From: Terana coerulea
Lineage: Eukaryota; Basidiomycota; Agaricomycetes; Polyporales; Phanerochaetaceae
NCBI GenBank assembly: GCA_024811115.1
Contig: JAKOGH010000652.1
Coordinates: forward strand, 62,001 to 126,000
Direction of reading: 5' to 3'
DNA length: 64,000 bases
Part shown: in pieces, positions 26,329 through 40,466 of the stretch
Numbering within the stretch: position 1 is the first letter of the stretch
Layout: every line of letters starts with the position of its first letter
Made by a program: the position numbers and the translations under genes
The notes under the pieces: generated by a model
Database searches by the model: none
What the model was told of the DNA's origin: nothing
Seen by the model: the letters and a program-made list of their open reading frames with translations, nothing else

Positions 26329-26954
26329 GGGTTGTTCACTTGGATTCTGACGATAGCTACGGAGTCCTGTGAGGGTTATATAGCCAAAAGGCGACCAGGA
26401 TCAACGAAGGCTAAGAATGACTGTGGCTCTACCCCTCTCCTTGATAGCCACCAAAGGGGGGGAGATTGCTGGGTAGCCAGAGCAAACGTTCCGTGGAAGC
26501 CCCGACGTCAACGTCGCCAGATGATGCACATTGCGGCACGGTGGCTGCGGAAAGTTGCCAGTTTCAACAGAGTCATATAGCGAGGGTGCCTGGGCTACGC
26601 GTAGATATGGTCACTATCAAGAAGCTGCTCCTCTGGATCAGCGATGTCGACGCAGTGGGACTGGTGTAGGGGAACACACGGACATATGTACAAGACTGCT
26701 ATGTGGTCGAGTTGCAATGTCGCAGGCTGGAGATATATTCCAGCCACATTCTTGCGTCTGTGGACGAGAGGGCATGAAACAGGCAAGCAGCAATTTGCCA
26801 TAGTATGCACGAAGCGGAAGATGGGAGCGAGGAAGGAGGAGACGCGCAACAATTTTGTGAAGCGTTCTCGGAGCCGGAGTCGAGTCCGAGTCTGCGACCT
26901 CTCCGCGAACCATCTCCACACACCCGCGTACTCTTTCCCAAACCGTTCAACACG
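26329..26954. promoter_or_regulatory. Divergent intergenic region between monooxygenase A and MAP1
   Basis: About 625 bp separate the two divergent start codons, so both promoters lie here. Open frames inside it on both strands have no protein-like features. Confidence 0.5.
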
Positions 26955-28794
26955 ATGAGCTCTGCCGCGGCCGCCGTGAAATGCCAAAGTGCGAGCTGTG
27001 TGAACGACCACCCGCCGTCCAAGTTGGAATGTCCGACGTGCAACAAGTGCGTACTCAGCTCTTCCTCCGACCATCAATGCGGTTGTGCTCAACGCGAAAT
27101 ACTTGGAACAGACTAGGCATCAAGGGATCGTATTTCTGCGGGCAGGAATGCTTCAAGGCCAACTGTACGTCCATCGTCGTCTGCTCTACATGATCGAGTC
27201 CTCACCGCATCTGCAGGGGTGCGTCAACTCTGCGCCTACCCCGATTGGAGAGAGCTGACTGCGAGGGTTTAGAAAACGCACAAAGCCATTCACGACCTCG
27301 CCGCCGGCAAGCAACCTTCGAACGGCTCTAAAATGAACGCTGGTGCGGCGGCTGCATATTTGTCTTGAAAAGCGTCCTCATATCTCTCTAGATGGAACCT
27401 ACAACCCCTTCCCCAACTTCCAGTACACCGGCTCTGTAACGCCGCGGTACCCTCTCAGCCCCAAGCGCGTCGTCCCTGATCATATCCCCAGACCCGACTA
27501 CGCAGAAAATGGTGCGGTCACGAAGCTCATTAGCGGCGTACAGCTCGTTATGTAGGCTCCTCCTGACACTCATTCTGCGCCAGGCATCCCCATATCGGAG
27601 AACAGACTACTGGGGCACCCGCCGCGGATCCTCAGCCCGGAGGAGATCGAGAAGATGCGGAACGTGTGCAGAGTGAGTGTCCCCGTTCCGCGTTGTGGTC
27701 CTTGACATAATCCGTCTTGGCCTGATCAACCAGCTCATGCCGTTCCTGTGTGTTGCCGTCAGCTCGGGCGGGAGATCCTGGACATCGCCGCGTCGCATTG
27801 CAAGCCTGGCGTGACGACCGACTTTATCGACGAGGTCGTGCACAATGCCACCATCGAGCGGGGCGCGTATCCTTCGACGATGAACTACCGGAACTACCCA
27901 AAATCTCTCTGCACGTGGGTGCAAAGCTTTTGTTCACCATGTTCCAGAGCTCACGAACATTTACAGTTCTGTGAACGAGGTCATCTGCCATGGTATTCCC
28001 GACCAGCGTAAGCTGCAAGAAGGCGATATCATCAACCTTGGTACGTTCGTCGGCGGCTGTCCCTTTGGCTGAAGCTCAATAACACCTCTTAGACATATCG
28101 TTGTATAAGGATGGTATGCGTCGGTCGCCATTAGCCAGGAATTGCACTGAGCACACTCCATGCAGGCTTCCACGGCGATCTGAACGAGACCTACCCCGTC
28201 GGCAAGGTTGACGATGATTCCATTAGGGTCATGCGCGCTTCCCGCCACAGCTTAGACGCAGCGATCAAGATCTGCAAGCCTGGTGCACTCTTCCGTGACA
28301 TCGGCAAGGCCATGTTCGTAGCATTGTCACCATACTTCCCACATGTCTGACCAACATACAGAGAGCCCGTCGTGCGCGCCGCTGGGTGCGCGACCGTGCG
28401 GCAATACACCGGCCACGGCATCAACGACCTCTTCCACGGCTCACCCAACATTCCGCACTACGCGAAGAACCGTGCGGTCGGCGCGATGAAGGCTGGCATG
28501 GTGCGTCGCGTCTTCCTCGCCTATACGGCGTATCTGACGACAAAACTCCCAGTGCTTCACGATCGAGCCCATGGTCAACCTCGGGGGCAATTGGGACACA
28601 GAACACTGGCCTGACAACTGGACTGCCACCACCATCGACGGCAAACGCAGCGCTCAGTTCGAGGAGACACTCCTGTGGGTCACCCATTCTGCTCAGAACG
28701 ATGGCAGTGCTGACTACTCTTATGCAGTATCACAGAGACTGGCGTAGAGTCATTGACAGCGGGACCACGACGAGCGGATCTTTACGATGACTGA
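26955..28794 (+). CDS. MAP1: Methionine aminopeptidase 1
   Basis: This cytosolic, ribosome-associated metalloprotease removes the initiator methionine from nascent proteins. The N-terminal zinc-finger region is clear once the first intron (about 27,049-27,110) is removed: LECPTCNK joins [17 protein letters not shown]. Then come [20 protein letters not shown] and the catalytic pita-bread fold: [39 protein letters not shown], the metal-binding aspartates in [35 protein letters not shown], and [11 protein letters not shown] with the later Glu in ITETGVE. All five expected metal ligands (D, D, H, E, E) are visible. About seven short introns. Stop at 28792-28794. It sits between the two acyltransferase/monooxygenase pairs. 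Confidence 0.94.
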
Positions 28795-28970
28795 AGTTGA
28801 GTCGATTCCAGGCGATATTTCACCCTTCAGGAGATGTGTCGATAGCACGCTAGGTGTAATAGCTGTCCATGTTTGCTGTCCATTGAAATTAACAAGATGT
28901 GAAACAACGACATGAGAGATGAGAGGTTAAGGATACAACAAAGAAAATGCTACAGCGTTTTCCAATCCTA
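28795..28970. other. Convergent spacer MAP1 / acyltransferase B
   Basis: A 176-bp AT-rich spacer between two convergent stop codons. It should contain both polyadenylation regions. Confidence 0.5.
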
Positions 28971-31866
28971 CTAGTCCTGTTGTGACCGACCATTCTCCGA
29001 CTTGCGCTGATATATCTCCTGGTTCAGATCCTTCGTCGCCTCGTCAAACGGCTCCTGCGGCGGCAGCCTGTGGAGCCGCTCCACGGGCACGTCGTCGGAC
29101 AGGCTCGCCTTGCGCACGCGCGGCGACGTGCGGATGTGCAAGCCGTCGGCGTCCAGCCGCGGGTTCGGCGCGAGCGGCGGCGCGGCCGTGGGCGCGAGGG
29201 CGGCCGCGGGCAGCTGTGCGTGCGACGCGCGGCGGAGCTTCTGGAGGTCCGCGTATGAGCTACGCGCGGCGCGCGGCGCGCCGGGCGCGTCGCCGCGCTT
29301 GCGCTCGAGGAGGCCGAGCAGGTTGTCGTAGTCGCCCGCGTCGTCCTCGTCGTCCGAGTGCTCCGGCGTGCCCGCGCGGCTGATCTCGCGGCTGCCCGCG
29401 CCCGCCCACGCGCTCGTCCCGCGCGCCGCGCTCTTGCTCCAGCCGAAGAGGCGTTCGTCGAGCCACGTCTGCGGGCGAAGGGGAGGGAAGGTCAGGCGGG
29501 CGTGGGGGCGTGCGGGGCGGAGCGACGTACCATGGGGTGCACCAGCAGGTTCCCCTGAGCATCCACTGCACCTGTGCTGCTCTTTCCGGCGCCACAAGCC
29601 GGGTTCGCCTGAGGACGGAGGCGCGCTCGCCGACGGGACCATGATGCGGAACTGCAGAGCCACGTTAGCATGCCTGCGGGCACAGCGCAACCGCGAGCCG
29701 AACCTCGTTGAAGTCCTCATACAGCTTCGGACCGAACTCGTTGATGACCTCCGCCAGCTCGTTCGACAATCGCGCACGCATGGCGCGGATGTTGTCTAAG
29801 TTGCGTTGGTGCCCGGGGAACAGCGCGACAACCAGCGGACGCAACGATCTGTAAATAATGATAAAAGACCTATAAGTTTTAAACCGCTGAGGCTGTGGAT
29901 TCTGGCGCACTTCAGCACGTCCATGCCAGCCTCACCGAACTTGAGCGCTGCGTAACCGATGAAGGGTAGCGCGATCATGACCGCCACAGGCGTCCAGAAT
30001 TTCCAGGCAAGAGGGGCGCCGGCACGGAAACATCACCAATGTGGCCAAAAACGCGTAGAAGCCGTACAGCAATGGTGCAATACCGAGCGAAATGAGAATC
30101 TTCCAAGTGGCGAGCACGTCCCGGGCTTCAATCTTGACCATAGATGCCGCAAGAGCCTCTAGTATAAGAAACAATGGACGTAAGGAATAACATCCGATCG
30201 AGTCTGAAAGGTATTCACCTTTGGCCTTTTTTTCTCGAAATAATGGAGGCCGTCAGGAATATCGGCCCGTTGAGGATGACACCGGGAAGGGCAAGCACTG
30301 TCCAAACAAGCAGCAGCAGTAAACGGTAGAAGAGAAGTCCTAATGTTTTCCAACTGGCAGGTTGTGCTCTCGGTACCTGCGGAGATGTTCCAGCCACTTT
30401 GACATGTCTCAGAATATGCCCACCTACCTGATGGTCGCGCATACCAAGATCTCGCAAGAGCCGGTTGTACTTCAGCACATCAGCCCGCAGCTTGACCAGC
30501 TTGGGCTCATCCTTGAAATGCAGATAACCCTCAAGGAACCGTTTGTTGAGCTCGACCACTTGACCGAGCGTCAAGTGCTGGCCTGGCGTTTTATACAGCC
30601 GACGTGCGGCTTGTATCAGCTATGTATTGGACAGAAGCAGGTCAGTACGTTTGTCATGGTCTGGTTGGAAGGGGACTATACCATTAGGGTGTCATAGTCT
30701 GGCGCTCGAATTGTGACAGTCTTAAGACCGTCATATATCAAGTCAAGCAGCTTGCCTGTAGCGGCCCGCTTCTCTGCCCCGCCATGCTTGAACTCCTCCA
30801 CAAGCTCCTCCGGCACGTCCAGCGCCGTCCCAAACTCGACCACTGCGCGCGAGCGAAGCGGTGCGGGTGGAAGTACGAGAGGCCGACGGGCACGATCTTG
30901 ACTTTGACGTCGGGGTTGTCTGCCATCGCGCCGAGGGCCATGAGCGACACACCGGCTTTGAAGGGCAGGAGGTCGGAGCGGTCATGGCTACCACCTGGCT
31001 GTGCAGTCAGCACCACTGCGGCGAGAATATATATCACAAGCCGACAAACCTTCTGGGAAGATGCCAATGCAGCCGCCGTTTTTCAGACACTCGTACACGT
31101 GGTGGTACATCTCGCCCTGGTCGACGTGCGGCAGCTTTTTGAAGTCGAACCCGGCCTTGCCGTCCGCGCCCAGCTCCTTCTGCTTCTCGCGTATCCGCGT
31201 CGTGCCCTTCCCGCTCTCGCCGCCAAACTCTTTCCGCACCCGCATCTGCGTGTCCGAGAGGACCTCGAGGACCTCCGCCACCGCCGACCCTAGCGCCTTC
31301 GGGAGCATGATCTGCATCTTGGGCTGGAAGTCGGCGGTGAATTGTGTGCCGTGGCCGATCACGAGGCAGGGGTCGTCGTCTGAGAGCGTGACTTGACCCT
31401 TCCCTGGTTTCGCACCGTCTGCGGCGCGCACGACGGGGACTAGCAGAACGAGGTGAGGCAGGGCGGATGGCGGAGGAAGGCGGACTTACTGCTGGACATG
31501 AGCGAAGCGAAGAACCCGACCGCTTTGCGCTGCATGCTTTTCGCAGCAATGAGAAACTGGACTTTTCTTCGTGTCTCCTTGTGCACCTGCAGAGCGAGCA
31601 GCAGCGGGTCCAGGAACTAACACGGACGCGTATGCTTCCCATTAGTCCATCACGCGAGGCCTATTCGCAGTGTGTACGGACCTGGTTATGGTGGGGGCTG
31701 CCACGAAGATGACAGGGCCATTTCTGGGTATGTTGAACGCTCCTCTTGGGCGGATTTCACGGAAGAAGATGTTGGTCACGGTCCTCCAGAAGAGCAGCGC
31801 GACTTCGTACACAATGTCGGAGTTTTGGGGGACGGAGAGGGCAAAGTCATGGCCTGGCGCTGACAT
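28971..31866 (-). CDS. Glycerol-3-phosphate O-acyltransferase, copy B, with several frame breaks
   Basis: Paralog of the gene at 21892-24660, on the opposite strand, sharing its exon layout and motifs: [39 protein letters not shown] then [30 protein letters not shown], and the C-terminal [15 protein letters not shown]. Aligning the two copies shows at least four single-base frame changes in B: a missing base at about 31693-31697, directly before the catalytic HHNQ codons; another missing base at about 30843-30856; an extra base near 30025; and an extra base or equivalent near 29577-29590. Protein similarity resumes after each break, so the divergence is mostly at the frame level. B is much richer in GC than A. 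It is either a pseudogene or an intact gene with sequencing indels. The start at 31866 ([12 protein letters not shown]) is the most plausible. Confidence 0.75.
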
Positions 31867-32587
31867 CAGGTGGTTGCAGCCGCGGTCGAGGTATGGAATA
31901 CAGACAGGAGACAGAGAGCAGCGGTGAGAGCGGACGAGCACATCCACGTTTGAGACAGCTTTCTGCAAGTGCACCCGGCCAGGTCACAGGCGCGTGTCTT
32001 TGGTCGACGTGAATGCTATAGAGATTAGACGCCATTCACATGGCAGTGAACCTCGCACTACTAGGACGGGCCAAATAAACCAACAAAGGCCCTTACCTTC
32101 ATGCGTTGCGCACGACATGAGAAACGGCCAGGCATTTTGATCTTTACTCCAAAGATGATGGTCCAGAACTTGGTAGTGAGCACGAAGTACCACTACATCA
32201 GCTACGAGTACCACTAATCATGTCCGTTTGAGACCGTATGAATAATGCATCGGTGGCAACGTCGACATTAGGGTGCTCATAACATCTAAAAGAGAGTTGG
32301 AAGGGGTTCTCGAGGAGTCGCGTATACTGGGGGCTCATAAGGTCCGCGCGAGACGCTTTCTCCTAAGCAGCCACGGTCAAGTCAAGCCAAGAGCCTCAAA
32401 TACTCCGTCACGAGGCCGGTCGCGTCGGCTGCGACACCTCGGACGCTCGTTTCTCATTGACTCGACCGTCCACAGCCTTTTGACAGGGCTCGGAAGACAT
32501 GGGACCCCCTGTCCGATATCATCCGAAAACGTTATGGCGGAAGGCTATATGAACCTCTCCTCTCGGTAGGTATGTATCCACTACCCA
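31867..32587. promoter_or_regulatory. Divergent intergenic region of acyltransferase B and monooxygenase B
   Basis: About 720 bp separate the two divergent starts. A 98-codon plus frame at 32273-32569 has no protein features. No obvious regulatory motif was picked out. Confidence 0.45.
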
Positions 32588-34041
<1,454 letters not shown>

Positions 34042-34151
34042 GGCGGCGGTTCGTCCCCGCGCGGTTCCATGGACTACATCATATAACAACATCTTGGATA
34101 TTGTATTGTACATTTAATAATCACTCCCAACTCAAGCTATACTGGCTGTTT

Positions 34152-37088
34152 TTACCGTGCAGCGAGCGACGTGCTCACTTCTGAGAGGACGTCAAGTACC
34201 TCAGTAACCCACGGCTCCGCAACGAGTCTCTCCGCCTCTTCCTTCTGCTTACCGACTTCCTGGTGGCGCGTCGCCGCCGCATCCCTCGGTTCTTCCGAAC
34301 CCAGGTTATGATAAATGACCGACTGCAAGAACACCACGTCCTGCAGAGGCCGGAACATCTGCAGTGCCGTGTAGTCCGCCTCCGCAATCTTGAGGTACGG
34401 CAAGCATTCTCGCAGGGCCTCGGCTGCCAACACGGTCATCAGTATCATGTCCAGCCACAAGGATCCAAACAGACGCACGCTTCGCGTCCTCCGCGGCAAC
34501 GATGCACCGCGCGAGCGTGAAGCACGCAAAGCCGCGCAGCTCCCGGTCGTCGCCGCCGATGACCTGCGGCATCACCTCCTCGACGAGGCGCCGGCACCAC
34601 CGCGTCATCCCGAACTCGAGCCCGGCGTCCGCGAGCATGACGAGCGCGACGCGGTACAGGCCGAAGCGCTGCTGAAACTCGGTGTGCCAGAGCGCTTTGA
34701 GCAGCGGCTCGACGGCGGCGTGCGCCTGTCGCACTTCCTGCATGCGATCGGGAAGAAGCGACGTCAGTGGTGGGGCAGTGGCTGAGAACAGGGATGGGTG
34801 CGCACGCGGAGGGAGAGGACATCGAAGAGCGGGTCGCGGATGAGGGAGCCCATGCGCTGGTTCGCGCTCTGTCCGTCGAACCAGTACTCGCGCGGCGCGT
34901 ATATGCCCGGCGGGTGCTTCGGCAACAGCAGCTCCTGGTACTGGCGTTCCTGCCCTCTACGCCGCGCCGTCAGATGACCGGCCTGAGAACGTACAAAAGA
35001 AAGAGGGCACACCGACGGCTAGCGCGCAACACGAGGATATGCCATATCTCGTTCGCCCACAGCTGGCAGTCCGTGACCGTGAGCCCGGCCCAGACGCCAG
35101 GGTCCAGGAGCATCGTCACCGCGTCTTCGTAGTGCCCCTGCCGCGCACGCTGCACCGAGCTTAGATTAGCGGGGCCAGGAAAAGGAAGGCGCGCCAGCGG
35201 GGCGTACACGGTAGGCGCGGTTTAGGTTCGCGGTAAGCCTCGTGTTGTCCTCGCTGCCGGAATCGGAAAAGGCGATCACCATGTTGTCCTCGACGGCGGC
35301 TAGCTGCGTGTTCCCTGCAGAAGACGGGCGTGCCACGATCAGTGAAATGCGAAGAAGAGCATGGGCAAAGCTGGCGCACCCATCATGCTCCAGGCGACGC
35401 CCTGGACTGCGTGGTGCCCCCACTGGTCCTCATCTGTCACAGAGGGGTAGCCGGCGTCCATCCAGGTGTCGTACAGGATAGATGCTTCAGCGATACGCTC
35501 AAAGGCGGCTGATATGGGCTGTTGCTGCACATGTAGAATATACCAATAAGTCATCCAGTTTCCCGCATGCTGGCAACAGATTGTCACGAACGTGGTTGAC
35601 TCGAAGTAGCTTTTTCACGTCGGCAAGAATCTCGCTGGGGTGCAGATCCGGTTGTATGTCGTTAATGGGTGGTCTACCGCCACGCTCAACCGTTGGCAGA
35701 CGATTCATGAGCCTATATCTTGTTATTGAATTTCACCTGCTTTCAAAGACATGAAACGGACCCAATGGCATGCTGAAGCGTATGCCGATCGTTATTCGTG
35801 CGAGCAGTGGTAATCGCTTCTTGTAGCAGCTGAAGCACGATGTCAGGTCAAGAGTGGCACCTAGTGCGAGATCACGTACTTTTCGGCAAGCGATAGGCTC
35901 ATGACGCAGATAGTGCATGCGTGCTAGGTTAAGCACAGCGTGCTGGCGAAGACCGCTGTGCGCGACTTAGTTAGGGAGCATGCCAGAAAACCAGGGAAGC
36001 ACCTACGAGTCATTCATGTCATGGAAATGCTGCTCGAAGAATCTGCGCAGTGACTCTGATGCAAGCATCTCGTCGTTGACAGCAACGCCGTGTTCCCATC
36101 TGGGTGTTTATCATTATGAAGAATATCACACAGGTCCGCAGGAGCTCACCTGTCGTAATCATCCGAAAGTGCATACTGTTTCATATCAGCATCGGTCTTG
36201 AATATGTGGAATGCTGCAAACATTTGAGAACATCATACCCCGGTAATTGGATGAACACACACAGTTATTGAGGAGGTCTCTCTGAATGTGGTACTGGTTC
36301 TCGTCGAGCCGTCCGAAAGCCCACAGGTGGTATTCATGCCATAGCATAGTAACTGCTTCAAAGGCGAGCTTGTTAAAGCTCACATAGCATCTTCTCGTGA
36401 AATAACCAAAGAGCGAGCGGCGGGCCTATGGTCAAAGCTGAAGCCGGGAGGTAGATTGTGCACACAGGCATCACTTACGAATCGAGAAGCCTGCAATATG
36501 AGCTCATTTTCAATCACCTATACCAAGCTTGAACTCTCACCTCTTCTTCTTCCCTTGATACGAAGAGGAATGGAATCGCTGTCACAAGTGCACCACGGTC
36601 AGCGCATTGGATCCAGAAGCCTTTGCTCACGAACATTGAAAGAAGACCACTAGCTGTTCAGGAGAGCCCAGTGCTTGCGGCTGTTAAAAGTCAGTACCAG
36701 ATGTCTTATCGTATAAAACTAACATACCCATGCTGCGATATCCTTCAAGGCTTGCCGGGCCGTCGAGTTAGTCTCCACCACACCTTCCTCAAGTTTGGAC
36801 ATGATTTGCAAGAACGAGGCAGGCTGCCGACACTATCTCTACCGCTTAGCGTACCGCGGTCAAAGGCCATTGAAGCAAGCGCACCTCAGCGACCTCTTCT
36901 ATGAGAACACGATAGACATGGAGGAGGAAGGACGAGGACAGGTCCTTGTTCGCATTCGTGACAAAGATGATGACGAGGATGTTGAGGACGTGTACGTGGT
37001 GTGGCTTGAGTGTGTGTACCGTCGGCGGCGGTCCTATGACCGGCGCAGGCGGACGGACGACGGGAGGGGGCGGGGCGGCGTTGGCCAT
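34152..37088 (-). CDS. APC5: Anaphase-promoting complex subunit 5
   Basis: Apc5 is a TPR scaffold subunit of the APC/C ubiquitin ligase that controls mitotic exit. The N-terminus from 37088 has a Pro-rich start and then LKPHHVHVLNILVIIFVTNA, as in Apc5 N-terminal domains. The exon at about 36,660-36,800 reads SKLEEGVVETNSTARQALKD. The central TPR signature is LNLARMHYLRHEPIACRKV (about 35,880-35,940). The C-terminal repeats include LKALWHTEFQQRFGLYRVAL, RELRGFACFTLARCIVAAED and, after an intron with donor near 34,484, PEALRECLPYLKIAEADYTA. Stop at 34152-34154. Many short introns. The family call rests on TPR order and the N-terminal block, without sequence search. Divergent from NOC3. Confidence 0.78.
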
Positions 37089-37245
37089 GACGGCGCGGCG
37101 AAGGCGAGAGCAAGACGCGTCGAAACCAGCGGCGCGGTCACGGCGCGTGCAGCAGCGTGGAGGCGTGGGAAAGTGCGCTGATCCGCTGAATTTTGGGAAG
37201 TGGCAGCGTCGATTGGTTCCTTGCCGCGCTCTTCACTCTCTGCTC
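37089..37245. promoter_or_regulatory. Compact divergent promoter APC5 / NOC3
   Basis: Only 157 bp separate the start codons of two divergent genes, so their core promoters must overlap or abut. No canonical TATA box is apparent. Confidence 0.6.
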
Positions 37246-40109
37246 ATGGCGGTCAAACACACCAAAAGCGCACAGCGCAGCCTGTCGCTGTAAGCACCAC
37301 GCAATGCTATGTGTGGCGGTCGTTAACCTTGAGTCCAGGGACCGTCGAAAAAGCGCAAGGTCGCGCCTGCAAAAGACGTAGAAGCAGGACACAAGCCAAA
37401 GAATGTGAAGGCGAAAGGAAAGGACAAGGCGGCGGACAGAGGCACCATCCCCATCCCCACACGCGGAGAGGATGATGCGGTTGACTTGTCGGACGAGGAT
37501 ATGGATATGCTAGAAGAGTACGGCGGTGCCGTCTCATTCTTGAGTCGCTTAGACGAGAAGGGCATCTCAAAGTACGTCGTACAGTCATTAGTGTCACAAC
37601 GTTTCTCAAATGAATACAGGAGTAAAAAGGAGATCAACCGTCTACACCAAATGAACAAGCCAGCTCGAGCAACTGTCAAGGAAGATGACCTACCTTCTCT
37701 CAACTCAGACGACGAGGGAGAAGACGATGGCGAGGGGTGGAGTTCTGGGATAGAGTCCACGGGAGAGGAACATGATGAAGATGCGCTCTCGGACTCAGAA
37801 GAAGACGACGAAGAACCCCCTTCCTCCGGTTCGGAAGCAGCTCAGCGCAAGAGACTAAAACGACCAGACTCCGATGATGAGGAAATGGATTATGAGACCG
37901 CTCCTCGAAAGCGAAAGCCAACCTGGGACTCTGACTCGGACAAGGAGAAAGGGATCGCACGTCTTCCCATCAAGCTCGCAGATGGTCACATACAAGCAAG
38001 CAAGACGAAAGTATTCCTCCCAAAGGAAAGAGACAGCGGAAAGCGAGGATGAGTCTGACGCTTCGTCGCCGCCAGTGAATGATTGGTCTAGGATAGACGA
38101 CGTCTCTACAGGCGCACGATTTGGCCGGCGAGCGGTGGTCGATGTCGTCAGCCAGAAATCCCGAAAAGCGCGGATACAAGCCGCGAAGGAGCAAATTGCG
38201 GGAATTTGCCAGGAAATTGTTGCCGACCCAGAAAACAGCGTATGTGATGGTTCTTTGACTTTTGACACGTACCTTACTGCGAGAATTAGTTGGGCCTCCT
38301 ACGACGCCTGAATACCTTCTCTCTCGCAGAGATTTCAGCACCCTCACACCCCGAACCTGTGGCCAATGACCCTCTCATTCGTAAACTTACGTTCCTGTCG
38401 CAACTGGCTGTATTCAAGGACGTCGTGCCGGGTTACCGCATCCGTGCGCTGACGGACAAGGAAAAGGCGGAGAAAGTTTCCCAGATGGTTCAACGAACGC
38501 GAGACTGGGAGCAAGGCCTAGTTGGAGTCTACCAGTCCTATCTTCGCACCCTCGAATCAGAGGTGAAAGGTAAATAATAGCTTCCTTTCGTAATGGCTCG
38601 AGCCCTCTAACCAAATCAGGACCCATTAGCAAAGAGTGAACTCTCCGAGGTGGCGTTGCAGTGCATGTGCACGCTGCTTGTCGAGTTGACACACTTCAAC
38701 TTCCGGGTCAACATCATGAGCACGATTGTGGCGGCGCTGAGCCGGAAGTCCTGGGACAAGGTATGTCTGCCACCCTTACCCTCCGCGCCAACGTCCGCTA
38801 GCATCGGCTCACTCGGACCCGCGTACGACAGACCTCGGACCTCTGCCTCAACAGCCTCATCTCTGTGTTCCGGGCCGACCTCACGGGCGTCCCCTCGCTC
38901 GAGGAGCGTGCGGCTGCTGAACCGGATGATCAAGGAACGGCGTTTCAACGTACACCCCGACGTGCTATCCTGCCTCGGTCCACCTGCGCCTCAAGACGGA
39001 GCTGGGCGTGCGCGCCTCGGACTCGCGCGCGGACAAGGACGAGGCAAAGGGCAAGGCGCGTCGTTCGGGCGCGGGCGCGCCGCGCAACGGCGGGCGAAGG
39101 GCAAGGCGACCGCGCAGCCGCACCTGAGCAAGAAGGCGAAGACGGCGCTCAAGGAGCGCCGGGAGATCGAGAAGGAGCTCGGCGAGGCCGCGGCGGAGGT
39201 CGACAAGGAGGAGCGCGCGAACAACGTCAGTGCCCCCCGCGCTGTGACAGATGGAGCTGCGTGTGCTGACGTGACTGGCGTGGCTGGCGGCGGTGTGTAG
39301 CAAACGGAGACGCTCGAAGCTGCTGTTCGTGCTGTACTTCCGGATCCTGAAGGCCCCGCACCCGACGCCGCTGCTGCCCGCCGCGCTGCGCGGCATCGCG
39401 CGGTTCGCACACCTCGTCAACATTGATTTCTTCAAGGACCTCATGCAGGTGCTCAAGGAGCTCATGGCGCGCGAGGGGCAGGGCGCGGACGTGGGGACCG
39501 CCGGCGCAGACGGCGCGGAGGTGCAGCACCAGCTCCTGTGTATCGTCACCGCCTTCGAGCTCCTCTCCGGCCAGGGTGAGCACGTTCCCTCACACTCCCC
39601 GCACCCACCTGATACTGATCCGCCCACCCTCTCATCCGCAGGCGAGTCCCTGGACATCGACCTAAGCGACTTCACGACGCGCCTGTACGCGCTGCTCCCA
39701 CACCTCGCGCTGCAGCCCGCCGTCGACGCGCCGCTGCCGCCCAGCGCACAGCGCCGCGGACACGCTCTTCCGCGCGCTGCACCTCGCATTCGTGCGGCGC
39801 GGGCCGCCGTGGCGCGCCGCCGCGTTCGCGAAGCGGCTGCTCGGCGCCGCGCTGCAGTGGCCGCCTGCCCCCGCCGTACGCGCGGTGGCGTTCGTCGGCG
39901 AGCTGCTCGCGCGCGAGCCCGCGCTGGGGTCGCTGCTCGCGACGGACGAGCGCGCGGCGGACGGCGCGTTCCGCGCGGAGCTCGACGACCCGCAGCTCGC
40001 GAACCCGTTCGGGACGAGCCTCTGGGAGCTGCACACGCTCGCGCAGACGCACTGGGCCGCGCCCGTGCGCGCGGCCGCCGCCCAGCTTCTCGCCGTGCCC
40101 GTCTCTTAG
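37246..40109 (+). CDS. NOC3: Nucleolar complex protein 3, with several frame breaks
   Basis: Noc3 works with Noc2 in nuclear maturation of the 60S ribosomal subunit and has a reported role in replication licensing. Start ATG at 37246. An intron at about 37289-37338 leads into the basic stretch GPSKKRKVAPAKDVE. Acidic low-complexity regions follow, then IARLPIKLADGHIQ, a family block. The exon at 38,335-38,570 has LIRKLTFLSQLAVFKDVVPG and ALTDKEKAEKVSQMVQRTRD, and 38,630-38,760 has LTHFNFRVNIMSTIVAALSR. The GC-rich 3' half keeps coding similarity but changes frame at about 38901-38907, 38975-38978, within 39050-39115, and at 39748-39752. The visible pieces are VRLLNRMIKERRFNVHPDV, LRLKTELGVRASDSRADKDE, KKAKTALKERREIEKELGEA and FVRRGPPWRAAAFAKRLLG. 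Because NOC3 is essential in yeast, sequence errors are likelier than decay. Confidence 0.85.
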
Positions 40110-40466
40110 CTTAAGCAGTTTATAGCATGTATGTAGAAACGAGCATAGGATTGCGGGAGGCGTATATTGCTACAGTTTATCGACACTCGGGCTCATGGTG
40201 CTCAAAGCGAGTAAGCTAGTTGACGCGAAACAATTTGAAGGCAGGTTCATAAATAGCGGCTACAATAAAGTGTGCGGCAGGCGCGGTGAAGCGGAACGAA
40301 GCGAAGTGGGGGGCTATCAGTACAGCGAGGCGTATGCTACAGCAAAGATACGCGGGCGAGGTCCGTGGGTGCAAACAAGGTGCAAGAAAGACAGTTCAGA
40401 CAAGTGTGCGACACAGCGCTTCCGAATGTGCAGAGGACGTGCGAGCCGGAGGATGTAGGCTTAATG
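40110..40466. other. Convergent intergenic spacer NOC3 / TEA factor
   Basis: About 360 bp between two convergent stop codons. Only 3' ends are expected. Short open frames here have no coding features. Confidence 0.5.

Noticed and set aside
38965..39789. Long minus-strand open frames opposite NOC3, and similar ones opposite VPS23, Src1/Heh and the TEA gene
   Set aside because: They are antisense shadows of GC-rich coding exons. The sense strand has the recognised domains.
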